From Lucinisca nassula (taxonomy: Eukaryota > Mollusca > Bivalvia > Lucinida > Lucinidae), in NCBI GenBank assembly GCA_963580285.1, contig OY757011.1, forward strand, positions 161,993,908-162,057,907: 64,000 nucleotides of DNA. The letters are read 5' to 3'. Positions within the stretch are counted from its first letter, which is position 1. Each line of letters starts with the position of its first letter. The notes below the pieces were generated by a model. The model had not been told where the DNA came from and searched no databases. It worked only from the letters and a program-made list of their open reading frames with translations. The position numbers and the translations under genes were made by a program. Positions 1 to 8,966 of the stretch are shown in pieces.

Positions 1-1965
1 TTTCTCGAGGAACTGTCCCAGTATAACTTCAAACTGATTCATAGAAAAGGGGTAGACCATTTGAACGCCGACGCCCTCAGTCGCATTAGTGATCCTTTAG
101 AGGAATGTGACTGTTACAGGGCTGGACAGAATCTGTGTGATCTCCCCTGTGGAGGTTGCCATTATTGTACGCGGGCACATAATCAGTGGTCTCGTTTTAA
201 TGAGGACGTTGATGATGTTGTCCCTTTGGCAGTGCGTAGTGTGGACGCCGTGGGGGTTGACCATACGCCAATTATGTCTTGTACACACTCAAACTGGGTA
301 GATAGCCTTTCTTCCTTCGAGCTAAGAAGGGCTCAGATTGATGATCCGAACATAGGCATTGTCATGAATTGGTTAGAACACTCTTACGAGCCTACCACTC
401 GTGAACTTCAGCTCACTGATCCCGAAACCAGAGCCCTTTGGCTATCTAGGGATTATTTGAAACTACGGGATGGAGTTTTGTACTATTCCTGGGCAAACCT
501 TGAAGGCCGCTCTGATTGCTTTGTCGTTCCTACGGAACTCCGGCCTAGAGTCTTATATCATTCTCATGACTCAAAAGGTTCGGGTGGACATCTTGGCCAA
601 AAGAAAACTTTAGATAAGTTGAAACAGAGATTTTATTGGTATGGTATGTCCAGGGATAGTGACCTATATATCAAACAGTGTTCGACCTGTAATAAGAACA
701 AAAAGGGGAATCGGACACCCAGGAGTGCTCTTGAGAGCTTTCATGCTGGATATCCCATGGAACGTGTCCATTTGGATATCCTTGGTCCTATAAATCCAAG
801 GAGTAAATCAGGCTCTGCTTATGTTCTGGTCATGGTGGACCAATTCACAAAATGGGTTGAACTTGCACCTTTACCAGCCCAAAATGCAGAATTGACAGCA
901 ATGGCATTTTTGAAACATTTTATTGTTACTTTTGGTTGTCCATTAGAAGTACATACAGATCAAGGTAGAAACTTCGAAAGTGATCTGTTCCTTGCTTTTT
1001 GTAAGGTACTAGAAATTACAAAAACCAGGACTACCCCATATCATCCCTCTGGGAACGGCCAGGTAGAGGTTTTTAACCGTGTCATTCTGCAAATGATTCG
1101 ATCATACGTCTCCCGGGGTGTAAAGGACTGGGATGAGCACCTTCCCCTTATTGCTATGACCCTACATTCTATGAAAAACAGGTCAACAGGTTTTTCTGCC
1201 AATATGCTTATGTTGGGGAGAGAAGTTCTGCAACCAATAGATCTGATTTTGGGTATTATAAAACCCACTCCCCAGGACCCTCCAACTTGGGTCCACAATC
1301 TGACCCGTAATCTCTCAAACGTTCACCAATTGGCCAGGGAGAAGATTGGTAATACTCAGCTGCGCCAGAAGAGGGATTACGATTTAAGGGTATTTGAAAG
1401 GTCCTATAAGGAAGGAGATGTGGTCTATTTACGAGACTCATCAACCCAAATAGGGATAAGTTCAAAGATGAGACCACCTTGGATTGGTCCATATTTAATT
1501 ATAAGGGCTCAGCCTCCGGTCTATACTCTCCAGGGAAAACGTCGTGTGCAAATTGTTCACCATGACCGGATAAAACCTTGTAACGACTCCTCTTATCCTT
1601 TATGGTTGCAGAGAAAGAGACATGTCTTACTTAATATAGCACCTTTGGGTGATGAGGAGGATCAGGACATGGAGTCTGAGGAACCAATTCAGGATGACTC
1701 CCCTAGTATTGGTTTGTTTGATCCAGATCAAACACTCCCATATATGTTGGGAAGTGGTTCAGATATGACGTTGCCTTATATGTTTGGTGAACCATATTTA
1801 GCCCCAAATTCTGAAGATACTGATGTCAGCGATACTGACAGCCCCACAGATGTAACACTTGGCGACTCTGACTCTGATTCTGGCGGGGTTTTAGTCACAC
1901 CGTCAGGACCACAGACTACTAGAACAGGTAGGAAAATAAAATTGCCTGCCAGATACAGGGATTAG
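1..1965 (+). CDS. pol: Ty3/gypsy pol, C-terminal part (end of RNase H, integrase)
   Basis: The frame is open from base 1, so this is the 3' part of a longer pol; the ATG-less position 61 is not a start. The first residues (HRKGVDHLNADALSR) are the usual end of a gypsy RNase H. Counting from position 61, a His2-Cys2 zinc-binding module lies at about residues 167-210 (CSTC at its end). The integrase core follows with Asp239, Asp300 (HTDQGRNFES) and Glu336 (GQVEVFNR), a DD35E triad. A GPY/F-type module (PPWIGPYLI) follows, then an acidic tail ending in a TGRKIKLPARYRD motif typical of gypsy Pol termini. No stop or frameshift interrupts it, so the copy may be young. The protein would insert element cDNA into the genome. 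No chromodomain is visible. Confidence 0.93.
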   Translation, partial: FLEELSQYNFKLIHRKGVDHLNADALSRISDPLEECDCYRAGQNLCDLPCGGCHYCTRAHNQWSRFNEDVDDVVPLAVRSVDAVGVDHTPIMSCTHSNWVDSLSSFELRRAQIDDPNIGIVMNWLEHSYEPTTRELQLTDPETRALWLSRDYLKLRDGVLYYSWANLEGRSDCFVVPTELRPRVLYHSHDSKGSGGHLGQKKTLDKLKQRFYWYGMSRDSDLYIKQCSTCNKNKKGNRTPRSALESFHAGYPMERVHLDILGPINPRSKSGSAYVLVMVDQFTKWVELAPLPAQNAELTAMAFLKHFIVTFGCPLEVHTDQGRNFESDLFLAFCKVLEITKTRTTPYHPSGNGQVEVFNRVILQMIRSYVSRGVKDWDEHLPLIAMTLHSMKNRSTGFSANMLMLGREVLQPIDLILGIIKPTPQDPPTWVHNLTRNLSNVHQLAREKIGNTQLRQKRDYDLRVFERSYKEGDVVYLRDSSTQIGISSKMRPPWIGPYLIIRAQPPVYTLQGKRRVQIVHHDRIKPCNDSSYPLWLQRKRHVLLNIAPLGDEEDQDMESEEPIQDDSPSIGLFDPDQTLPYMLGSGSDMTLPYMFGEPYLAPNSEDTDVSDTDSPTDVTLGDSDSDSGGVLVTPSGPQTTRTGRKIKLPARYRD

Positions 1966-2030
1966 GGGCCAGATTGTTCGTCTGTTCATGGACGGATAGT
2001 CTTGTCCCATTCTCCCTGTGTTCGGACTGA

Positions 2031-2505
2031 AAAGTGGCATCAGTTTGAGTGGCGATTCACAATAGTTCTTTGTACCTGTGTGGACGTCATCCATTCTGAT
2101 GACATGCATTTTCATGTTTTCTTGAGTGACATCAGTTTGAGTGGCGATTCACAATAGTTCTTTGTACCTGTGTGGACGTCATCCATTCTGATGACATGCA
2201 TTTTCATGTTTTCTTGAGTGACATCAGTTTGAGTGACGATTCACAATAGTTCTTTGTACCTGTGTGGACGTCATCCATTCTGATGACATGCATTTTCATG
2301 TTTTCTTGAGTGACATCAGTTTGAGTGGCGATTCACAATAGTTCTTTGTACCTGTGTGGACGTCATCCATTCTGGTGATGCATTTTCATGTTTTCTTGAG
2401 TGGCATCAGTTTGAGTGGCGATTCACAATAGTTCTTTGTACCTGTGTGGACGTCATCCATTCTGGTGACATCCATTTTCATGTTTTTTTGGAGTAGCATC
2501 GGTTT
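2031..2505 (+). repeat. 92-bp tandem array, about five copies
   Basis: ATCAGTTTGA starts at 2039, 2131, 2223, 2315 and 2405, so the period is 92 bp (90 in the last step). The copies are almost identical; a sixth near 2498 is degenerate. Each has GTGGACGTCATCCATTCTG. Near-identity suggests recent amplification. Confidence 0.92.
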
Positions 2506-2880
2506 TGTTGATGCGGCGCAGTAGTGCTTTGCAGCTGTGTGAGCGTCATATATTCTGATGTCAAAATTTCATATTTTTATGATTCATCTCAAAGATATGG
2601 TGTTTGGTCTGGGACTGGTTCATGCTAGTACTTTAAAACTGCGGGATTTGTCCCTGATCAGGTTCCATGGGTCTACGTTTCATGCTGTCATATGCATATC
2701 ATCATCATACCTATCTTGGCAACTGTCGGGGTAAAAGCCCTGAAATGCCAGATTTTTGTCAATTTAGGTTTCTGTCATTTTTAAGGATGCAAACATTATA
2801 TGGCCAATGATGGCTATTAAGTTCTGTTGGCTGTTCCAATAAAAGGGCAGCTGAAGTTCAAATTATTATAAGTGATAAAT

Positions 2881-3230
2881 GCACTCCGGTCGGTTGTTGT
2901 GTGTATAAAATGTATTAACTGACAAGGCACTCCGGTCAGTTGTCGTGTGGATAAAATGTATTGACTGACAGTGCACTCTGGTCAGTTGTCGTGTGGATAA
3001 AATGTATTAACTGACAGAGCACTTTGGTCGGTTGTCGACTAGTCGTGTGGATAAAATGTAGTGACTGATAATGCACTCTAGTCGGTTGTCATGTGGATAA
3101 AATATGTTGACTGACCATGCATTCTAGTCAGTTGTCATGTAGATAAAATATATATATTGACTGACGGTGCACTCTAGTCGGTTGTCATGCGGATAATGTT
3201 CTTGTTGACAGTGCTGTTTTGTCAATTTTT
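2881..3230 (+). repeat. 46-bp tandem array, about seven copies
   Basis: GCACTCYGGTCRGTTGTCGT followed by GGATAAAATGTATTRACTGA starts at 2881, 2927, 2973, 3019, about 3073, 3119 and about 3169. The period is 46 bp, with one roughly 8-bp expansion. Divergence increases towards the right end. Confidence 0.9.
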
Positions 3231-3463
3231 ATGTTGATGAAATATTTTGGCATTGTCCTATTTGAAATGCTCATTTAAATAGCCTCATACGAGGCCATGA
3301 TTCGGTAGAGAATAAAAACCATATGTATGACCATGATTGGTCTGGCCGATGTACTGTATTTATACAGTCATGGGTTGGACCGGTATGATCAGATATATGC
3401 ATACATATATATGCAAGTGCCTGTCTGGATGGTGGACTCAAAGATACGTTTTTTTGTATATGA

Positions 3464-4906
3464 ATGGCTTTTGATACTCCCAGTTATTCATATCGTTCTA
3501 GGATGCCACCAAAATCTAACAGAGCAAGAAGTCGTTTCTACGACCATTGTCAGGTCTGCGGGGCATACTCTCCCCATGTTCATAAGCACATGCTAAGGGT
3601 CCATTTACCTTGGTATCTGGACCCTCCCACTTCATGTGTAGACTGCCATATGTCAACGGGAAAGGGGAGTGAGTGCCAGAAGGTGCATGGTCAGCACCAG
3701 GTTTTCAGTGGGGAATATCTGCTGCAGGCCTGGTTTCTGCTGATGAACGGGTTATTCCTGTTCATCAGTCAGGAACTTGGCCTGGGGTCCCCCATTGAGT
3801 TGCTGGGCTGTGCTGCAATTCAGGGGCTGGCTCCCTCTACCGTTAATTTCTCGGAGGAAGAATATTTCTTCCTCAGAGAGTACGACCAGAGAGCTGGGTT
3901 GGAGCCACTTCAACCTGGTGAGTACATGGTGATTCCCCCTAAACGACTCATTTGCCTGATACACCCTGAAACAATGTCTCGACTTACCTCCCACCTCAAC
4001 TCTCAGGCAATGGCTAGGCTTCAGAATTACGCCAGGTATTCTTTGGCTAATGGTTCCGATCCGCAATTAGGGCATCCTGTGGTGAAGAGGGGCATCATAG
4101 ATACCCATTTTCACCTGGATAGCTACTTTGGTCGTCAAAACCATTCATTGTCAGACCTGGAGTACTCGGAATCTCTCCCTATACGTATTCCTTTTGCTGT
4201 GGCAAACTATGTGTTCCCTAAAAAGTGGCATCTTCTATCTGATCATGTGGGGGCGGACCAGAGGTTAAGAATAACCTTAGGGGTCCACCCACACATGATC
4301 TCAAATAATCAAGTTGACCAGCTATATGGCAGACTGAAGAGTTTGTTGGATGCACATCCAGAGGCCGTTGGAGTCGGCGAGGTTGGCTTGGACCTGACCA
4401 CACAGTGTAGACATGGCTGTCATAACCCGAAACACTGTTATGATCAAAAGGTCCAGGGACAGCGTGGATTCCTTCGACTGGCTTTTCAGCTTGCTAAAGA
4501 AACAAATAAAGTACTGGTATTGCATATACGAGATAGTGGTACTGGTGAAGCTGCTGAGGAGGTTCTAAAGATCCTCACAGAAATGGACATGCTTCGACAC
4601 CCCATTCACCGCCATTGTTTTGTTGGGAAGGAGAAGGAGTATATTCAGTGGTATACTTCTTTACCCAACTGTTACTTTAGTATTTCCCCTGTGACTGTTG
4701 ATGACCCGGTAACTATGTCTGCTCTGAGAACACAGGATTTCTCGAAGCGTATTTTGCTTGAGTCGGACGCTGGATATTTAGGCAAATTCCCCTGGGCTGT
4801 CCATAAAGTAGCAAATGATGCTGCAAGATCATTGAACATGACTGTTACAGAGTTAGTGTGGAAGTGCAATAATAATGCAGCCAGGTTGTACAACTTGCCC
4901 TGGTAA
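3464..4906 (+). CDS. TatD-like metal-dependent hydrolase ORF inside the retrotransposon
   Basis: Uninterrupted 480-codon ORF. The second half has the TatD family motifs in order: IDTHFHLD (metal-binding HxH), LGVHPH, VGVGEVGLDL (metal-binding Glu), LVLHIRDS (His), HRHCFVGKEKE (His), LLESDAGYL (catalytic Asp) and NNNAARLYNL at the C-terminus. All metal-site residues expected for TatD DNases are present, so the fold may be active. The first 240 residues exceed the usual TatD length of about 260-300 residues and begin with a C2H2-like finger (CQVCGAY then HMLRVH). The second Met at 3503 is an alternative start that keeps the finger. Known TatD proteins are 3'-5' nucleases for DNA repair and nuclear breakdown. 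Lying between pol and the LTR, it replaces env. Its role in the element is unknown; a captured host gene is the simplest origin. Confidence 0.88.
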   Translation: MAFDTPSYSYRSRMPPKSNRARSRFYDHCQVCGAYSPHVHKHMLRVHLPWYLDPPTSCVDCHMSTGKGSECQKVHGQHQVFSGEYLLQAWFLLMNGLFLFISQELGLGSPIELLGCAAIQGLAPSTVNFSEEEYFFLREYDQRAGLEPLQPGEYMVIPPKRLICLIHPETMSRLTSHLNSQAMARLQNYARYSLANGSDPQLGHPVVKRGIIDTHFHLDSYFGRQNHSLSDLEYSESLPIRIPFAVANYVFPKKWHLLSDHVGADQRLRITLGVHPHMISNNQVDQLYGRLKSLLDAHPEAVGVGEVGLDLTTQCRHGCHNPKHCYDQKVQGQRGFLRLAFQLAKETNKVLVLHIRDSGTGEAAEEVLKILTEMDMLRHPIHRHCFVGKEKEYIQWYTSLPNCYFSISPVTVDDPVTMSALRTQDFSKRILLESDAGYLGKFPWAVHKVANDAARSLNMTVTELVWKCNNNAARLYNLPW

Positions 4907-6748
4907 TTTCACGCTATTCATGATATAGCCACTGTTAAACCCTATTTGGTATTATGCAGCCAGTTCGCGGAAGATTTGACATGTTTGATTGTTTATTTTT
5001 GGGATTCGGATTCAGTCAGTCTTCATTTTACATTGAATACACTTCGCGTTAGTTTGCAATGACTCTAAAAACCTCTAAAATATTGTAAGTGTGGCTTGTT
5101 ACTTGAAAGGAAAATGAGGTATGTTTAGGGTAAGCTAGCTCGTTAAGACTCGCTACCCTGGCATGGATTATATAACTGTTTGCTAAGCTGACTCCTTCAT
5201 TTATTTTGGTTGCAGTTCGGAAATCTAAATAACAGTAAGTGATACGTGTAAATTGTCACTGTAGTGGTTTGGAGCTGCACCCTCCTTGTATGAGCATGTT
5301 TTGGGATTCACTATGAAATGCGCATGCTATATATATGTTTGTAACATAGGGGAGCAATGTCATTTTTTGTTATCTTTATAATTGACCAATTTGGTGCCGG
5401 AGGCCCAAAACGGGTAGTCTGATCAGGATCTACACTGTTTGCAATCTACACTTTTCCTTATAGGTCAATTACCGTTGTGGATTCTGGCCTCGCCTGGGCC
5501 ATGTGCTGAATGCCAGATTCTGCATTGGAAAGGCCAGTGTTTTTTCTTCAGGTACTCCAGTGTTCGCTAACCTTTGATGAATAATCGGGTTCACATGAAT
5601 ATTAAAAGTGGAAAATATCATTCATCTTTATTCGTACATAACCAAAATGTTGTAAAGCATGCGCATGGTGGTGATTCTTAAGAGAATGCTATTTCTAGCT
5701 TTAGAGTAGTCTTTCAAGTTTTATATTTAGTCAATATTTTGACTATACTATTGGTCGTTTTCTACACTTTGTTCTAGTATAGGCCACGAGTGGTTGCAGC
5801 TTATTTTTTCTGTCCAAAGGTCTCGAGTCTTCAGGTCTTACACTGATATATTTTTTCAGCAATACACATTGTATTATATTTTGCTTGTAAGTGTGGAGCT
5901 GAATTCTCATATGGCCTATGGCATGAAGTGGCTATATACATAATTTGTATCATAAGATTTAGGGAAGTTCCTATGTCTGAGGAACAGCTTTTCGAATGTG
6001 TAGAATTTTGTGCATATATATGTATAAGGTACTGCAGTAAAATATCACAGATGGATTGTCACTGGACTATCAAGTTTCAAAAACATTCATGTCATCTGGG
6101 AAAGGTTCGTTCTCTGGGAGTTGGGAGTGTTCCGGAGAACTGTAACTTATTAGGACATTTCCTCTTGGTCCAGACTGGTTGCTTCCGGTTAGCTGAGTTC
6201 CATCAATGATCCCCATATGTTGAGTTTCAGTGATGGATTTCGGTTGGCATATATTTATGCATGAAATAAATCCTGTCTCGGGAAGTTATGGTTGGTCAGA
6301 GGTAATCCGAGTCCAGTGGCGGTGCATCTTATTTTGTGCATACTAATTAGGATGTTGTAAATGTAATATTCTGTTTAATGCTACATGTATTATGTTCTCT
6401 GGTGGTGGTTTTCGTGCTATTCATTTAGTCTGACTATCTGTTAATCTTAAGGTATTCCACATCTCTATATGACCACATAGAAGCTGACTATTTGTTAATC
6501 ATTAGGTATTCCATATTTCTATATGATCACACATAAGGTTACTGAAAACTTTCTTCATCGCAAAGTTGTCTCTGTAAGGGCCATTTCTGACTATAATTCT
6601 AAATCTTACAACTAATAAAGATAAAAGTAGGGGTTCTTTAAAGTTATATTAATTAGTTAAGGTTAATGACATTTTATTAAGATTAAATAAGTCTCCTAGC
6701 AGTTGAAATCTAGCATTTATTTTAAATGCGTGTTAGAGTCTTTTGTAA
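4907..6748 (+). other. Long non-coding 3' part of the retrotransposon
   Basis: No convincing coding region; the longest ORF (5928-6209, 93 codons) has no recognisable feature. At about 5385-5450 there is a degenerate stretch with CCCAAAACGGGTA and GATCTACACTGTTTGC, resembling parts of MITE-D and MITE-E. The rest is AT-rich and unassigned. Confidence 0.5.
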
Positions 6749-6749
6749 T

Positions 6750-6759
6750 AGGGGGAGAG
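6750..6759 (+). promoter_or_regulatory. Polypurine tract, plus-strand primer site
   Basis: AGGGGGAGAG lies directly before TGTTGTGCC. A G-rich polypurine run touching the 5' TG of the LTR is the standard priming site for plus-strand DNA in LTR retrotransposons. Confidence 0.75.
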
Positions 6760-6999
6760 TGTTGTGCCGGTAGATCCACCTTCGACCCTAGGAGTCCGGA
6801 AAAGGAGGAATATTACCACAACAAGACGTCGGTATAGTCCGTAACCCATCGGGACACGTGACCAACTTTTCCACGAGATTCTTGGGCCTATATTCTACGT
6901 GGACAACGCATTAGACGACTACAGCTACAGGCGACAGCACCTACCCTTACAGAGCACAGCTTATGTGACATGATACTCAGGTGAGTTGACAGCTTAACA
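6760..6999 (+). repeat. 3' LTR of the gypsy-type element
   Basis: Begins TGTT and ends AACA, a 4-bp inverted terminal match, right after the polypurine tract. The 240 bp are unlike the flanks. The right edge is set by the first LINE codons at 7001; an earlier end at TGACA (6970) is possible but would leave unexplained sequence. The other LTR is outside the window. Confidence 0.65.
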
Positions 7000-8966
7000 C
7001 TATCGTGGAATAACATTGATAAGTTGTTTCGCAAAATTATTTACCACTGTCTTAAATAATCGTTTGAAAAAGTGGGCAGATGAAAATGACGCCAGTACAG
7101 ACGCGCAGTTTGGTTTTAAATCAAACCATTCCACTATCGATGCTATCTTTATTTTAAAATACTTGATAGATGGACAACTACAGGCACGAAAAAGACTATA
7201 TTGCGCTTTCATAGACCTGAAAAAAAGCGTTTGATTCTATTTCTCGCTCAAGTATGTGGTTCAAAATGATCAAAAGAGGAATAGATGGAAAACTGTTTGA
7301 CCTTATTCGGTCTATGTACGAAAATATTAAGCTTAGGGTAAAATATCTGGGCTCGGTGTCTGACTTCTTCTCATGCGAAGTAGGTTTGTTACAAGGGGAG
7401 ATAATGTCACCTTTTCTTTTTGCACTGTTTATAGATGACATAGAAATAAATTTACAAGAAAATTTGACTGATGGAATTACCATTGATCAGCTGCAGCTTT
7501 ATCTTTCACTGTTTGCAGACGATGCAGTATTGTTTTCTGAAACACGAGAAGGTCTTCAAAATCATTTGAATAATCTTGAAAATTATTGTAAAAAGTGGAA
7601 CCTTACTGTAAATGTGCAAAAAAACAAAATAGTAGTATTCAGAAAGGGGGGTAGGATAAGTCATGAGGACAAGTGGTTTTATGCAGGTGAAGAAATCGAG
7701 ATCGTCAACAGTTTTGCATACTTGGGTGTAGTGTTTTCAAGTGGGGGTTCGTTTATTCCTAATGCCAAAATTTTATCTGGGAACGCCTTAAAATCTATGC
7801 ACCAGTTGCTGAATCTATTACATGAAGTGGACACGCCATTAAACATAGCATTAAATTTGTTTGATTCCCTCGTAGCATCCGTTTTGAATTATGGTTGTGA
7901 GGTATGGGGCTTCATAAATGCTGAATGTATTGAGAGGGTACACAGAAAATTTGGTAAATATATTCTAAATGTCAAACAGACAACAAATAATTACGCATTG
8001 TACTTATCCATTGCATATAGAACGACAGGCTAGAATTGTCAAATATTGGTTTAAGTTAATGCGGAAGTCAGGCCAAAATTGTATAATTAACGCCGTTTAT
8101 AATGAGATGAAAACCCATATGTCAATCGATACCCGAAATATCTATTGGCTTACTAAGCTTAAACATCTACTAGAATCTAATGGTTTTGCCGAAGTATGGC
8201 TATATCCAGATTCAGTAAACATAAACGCGTTTATACCGGTCTTAAAAACTAGATTAATAGATAACTTCCTTGTCTAAATGCGAAATGGTCTTAATACAAG
8301 CACGTCCATGGTACTATATAGAGAACTATGTCAAAATTTTGAAATTTCTCCGTATTTATTAAGTATCACCAATCGTAAACATAGAAGTTCACTCACAAAA
8401 TTACGACTTTCGTCCCACCAGCTCCTAGTTGAAACGGGTAGACACACAGGTATGGAGAGGCACAGCAGAAAATGCACTTTATGCACAACACCCGACATAG
8501 AGGATGAATTTCATTTTATTTTGATATGCCCGATCTATCAGACCTTACAAACTCGGTACATTTCAAGATATTACTATAGACATCCGAATATGATAAAATT
8601 TATCCAATTATTAAATTCTAGTGGAAGTACTCTTAGACGTCTATCAGCAGTATTTATAACAAAGGCATTTATGATAAGAAACTCATTCTTTAATGCAATA
8701 GAATGAATTTAACACAATATATTAAACTTGTTTTGGTTATCTGTACTACAATATGTTAAAATACGGGAAACTTATCTGTTTACATGGCACAAATTGCAAA
8801 TTATGCCATCATAAATCATTCTGACAATACATTTTATTTCACTCTCACTAGAGTAATTAGTGCGATATGAATATTATTGCATGCGTAAAATATTTGTATA
8901 TGTATGTTATTTTGGCGATGAGCTTGTATGCTTAAGTCACAATAAATTTTCTGTTCTGTTCTGTTC
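7000..8966 (+). mobile_element. LINE (non-LTR retrotransposon), 3' half
   Basis: Broken reverse-transcriptase ORF (7001-8706) followed by an AT-rich 3' region, AATAAA at about 8940 and a TTCTG-repeat tail (about 8950-8966). It starts abruptly at the LTR edge, as expected if the gypsy element split it. The 5' half should lie left of the window. Confidence 0.8.
7001..8706 (+). pseudogene. LINE reverse transcriptase, C-terminal part, broken
   Basis: Starts inside a reverse-transcriptase motif (YRGITLISCFAKLF), then AQFGFKSNHSTIDA, AFIDLKK, LLQGEIMSPFLFALFIDDI, the active site FADDAVLFS and FAYLGVVFSSGGSF. The C-terminus has a zinc-knuckle-like CTLCTTPDIEDEFHFILIC. Two frameshifts (near a run of A at about 7220, and near 8000) and an in-frame stop at 8275-8277 break it. 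The clade is not assigned; there is no RNase H domain. The copy is dead. Confidence 0.88.

Larger units (their letters stand above)
1966..3463 (+). other. Region between pol and the TatD ORF
   Basis: It holds two tandem arrays (2031-2505 and 2881-3230, listed separately). The remainder, including 2506-2880 and 3231-3463, shows no coding signal. The only sizeable ORF, 3327-3596, overlaps the TatD start in another frame and resembles nothing I know. Confidence 0.5.
1..6999 (+). mobile_element. Ty3/gypsy-type LTR retrotransposon, 3' part, carrying a TatD ORF
   Basis: The order is the end of pol, two tandem arrays, an intact TatD-like ORF, 1.8 kb of non-coding DNA, a polypurine tract and an LTR that begins TGTT and ends AACA. 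The element enters from the left; gag, protease, most of the reverse transcriptase and the 5' LTR are outside. The right end abuts reverse-transcriptase codons of an unrelated LINE, so the element probably landed inside that LINE. That the whole interval is one element is inferred from the order and from the polypurine tract/LTR; the 5' LTR is needed for proof. Confidence 0.75.

Noticed and set aside
2031..3230. Regular repeats resembling a CRISPR array
   Set aside because: The units are directly adjacent without unique spacers, and the DNA is eukaryotic.
3464..4906. TatD ORF as an ordinary host gene
   Set aside because: It has no introns and lies between pol and a polypurine tract/LTR on the same strand. 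Not excluded, but less likely than an element-borne gene.
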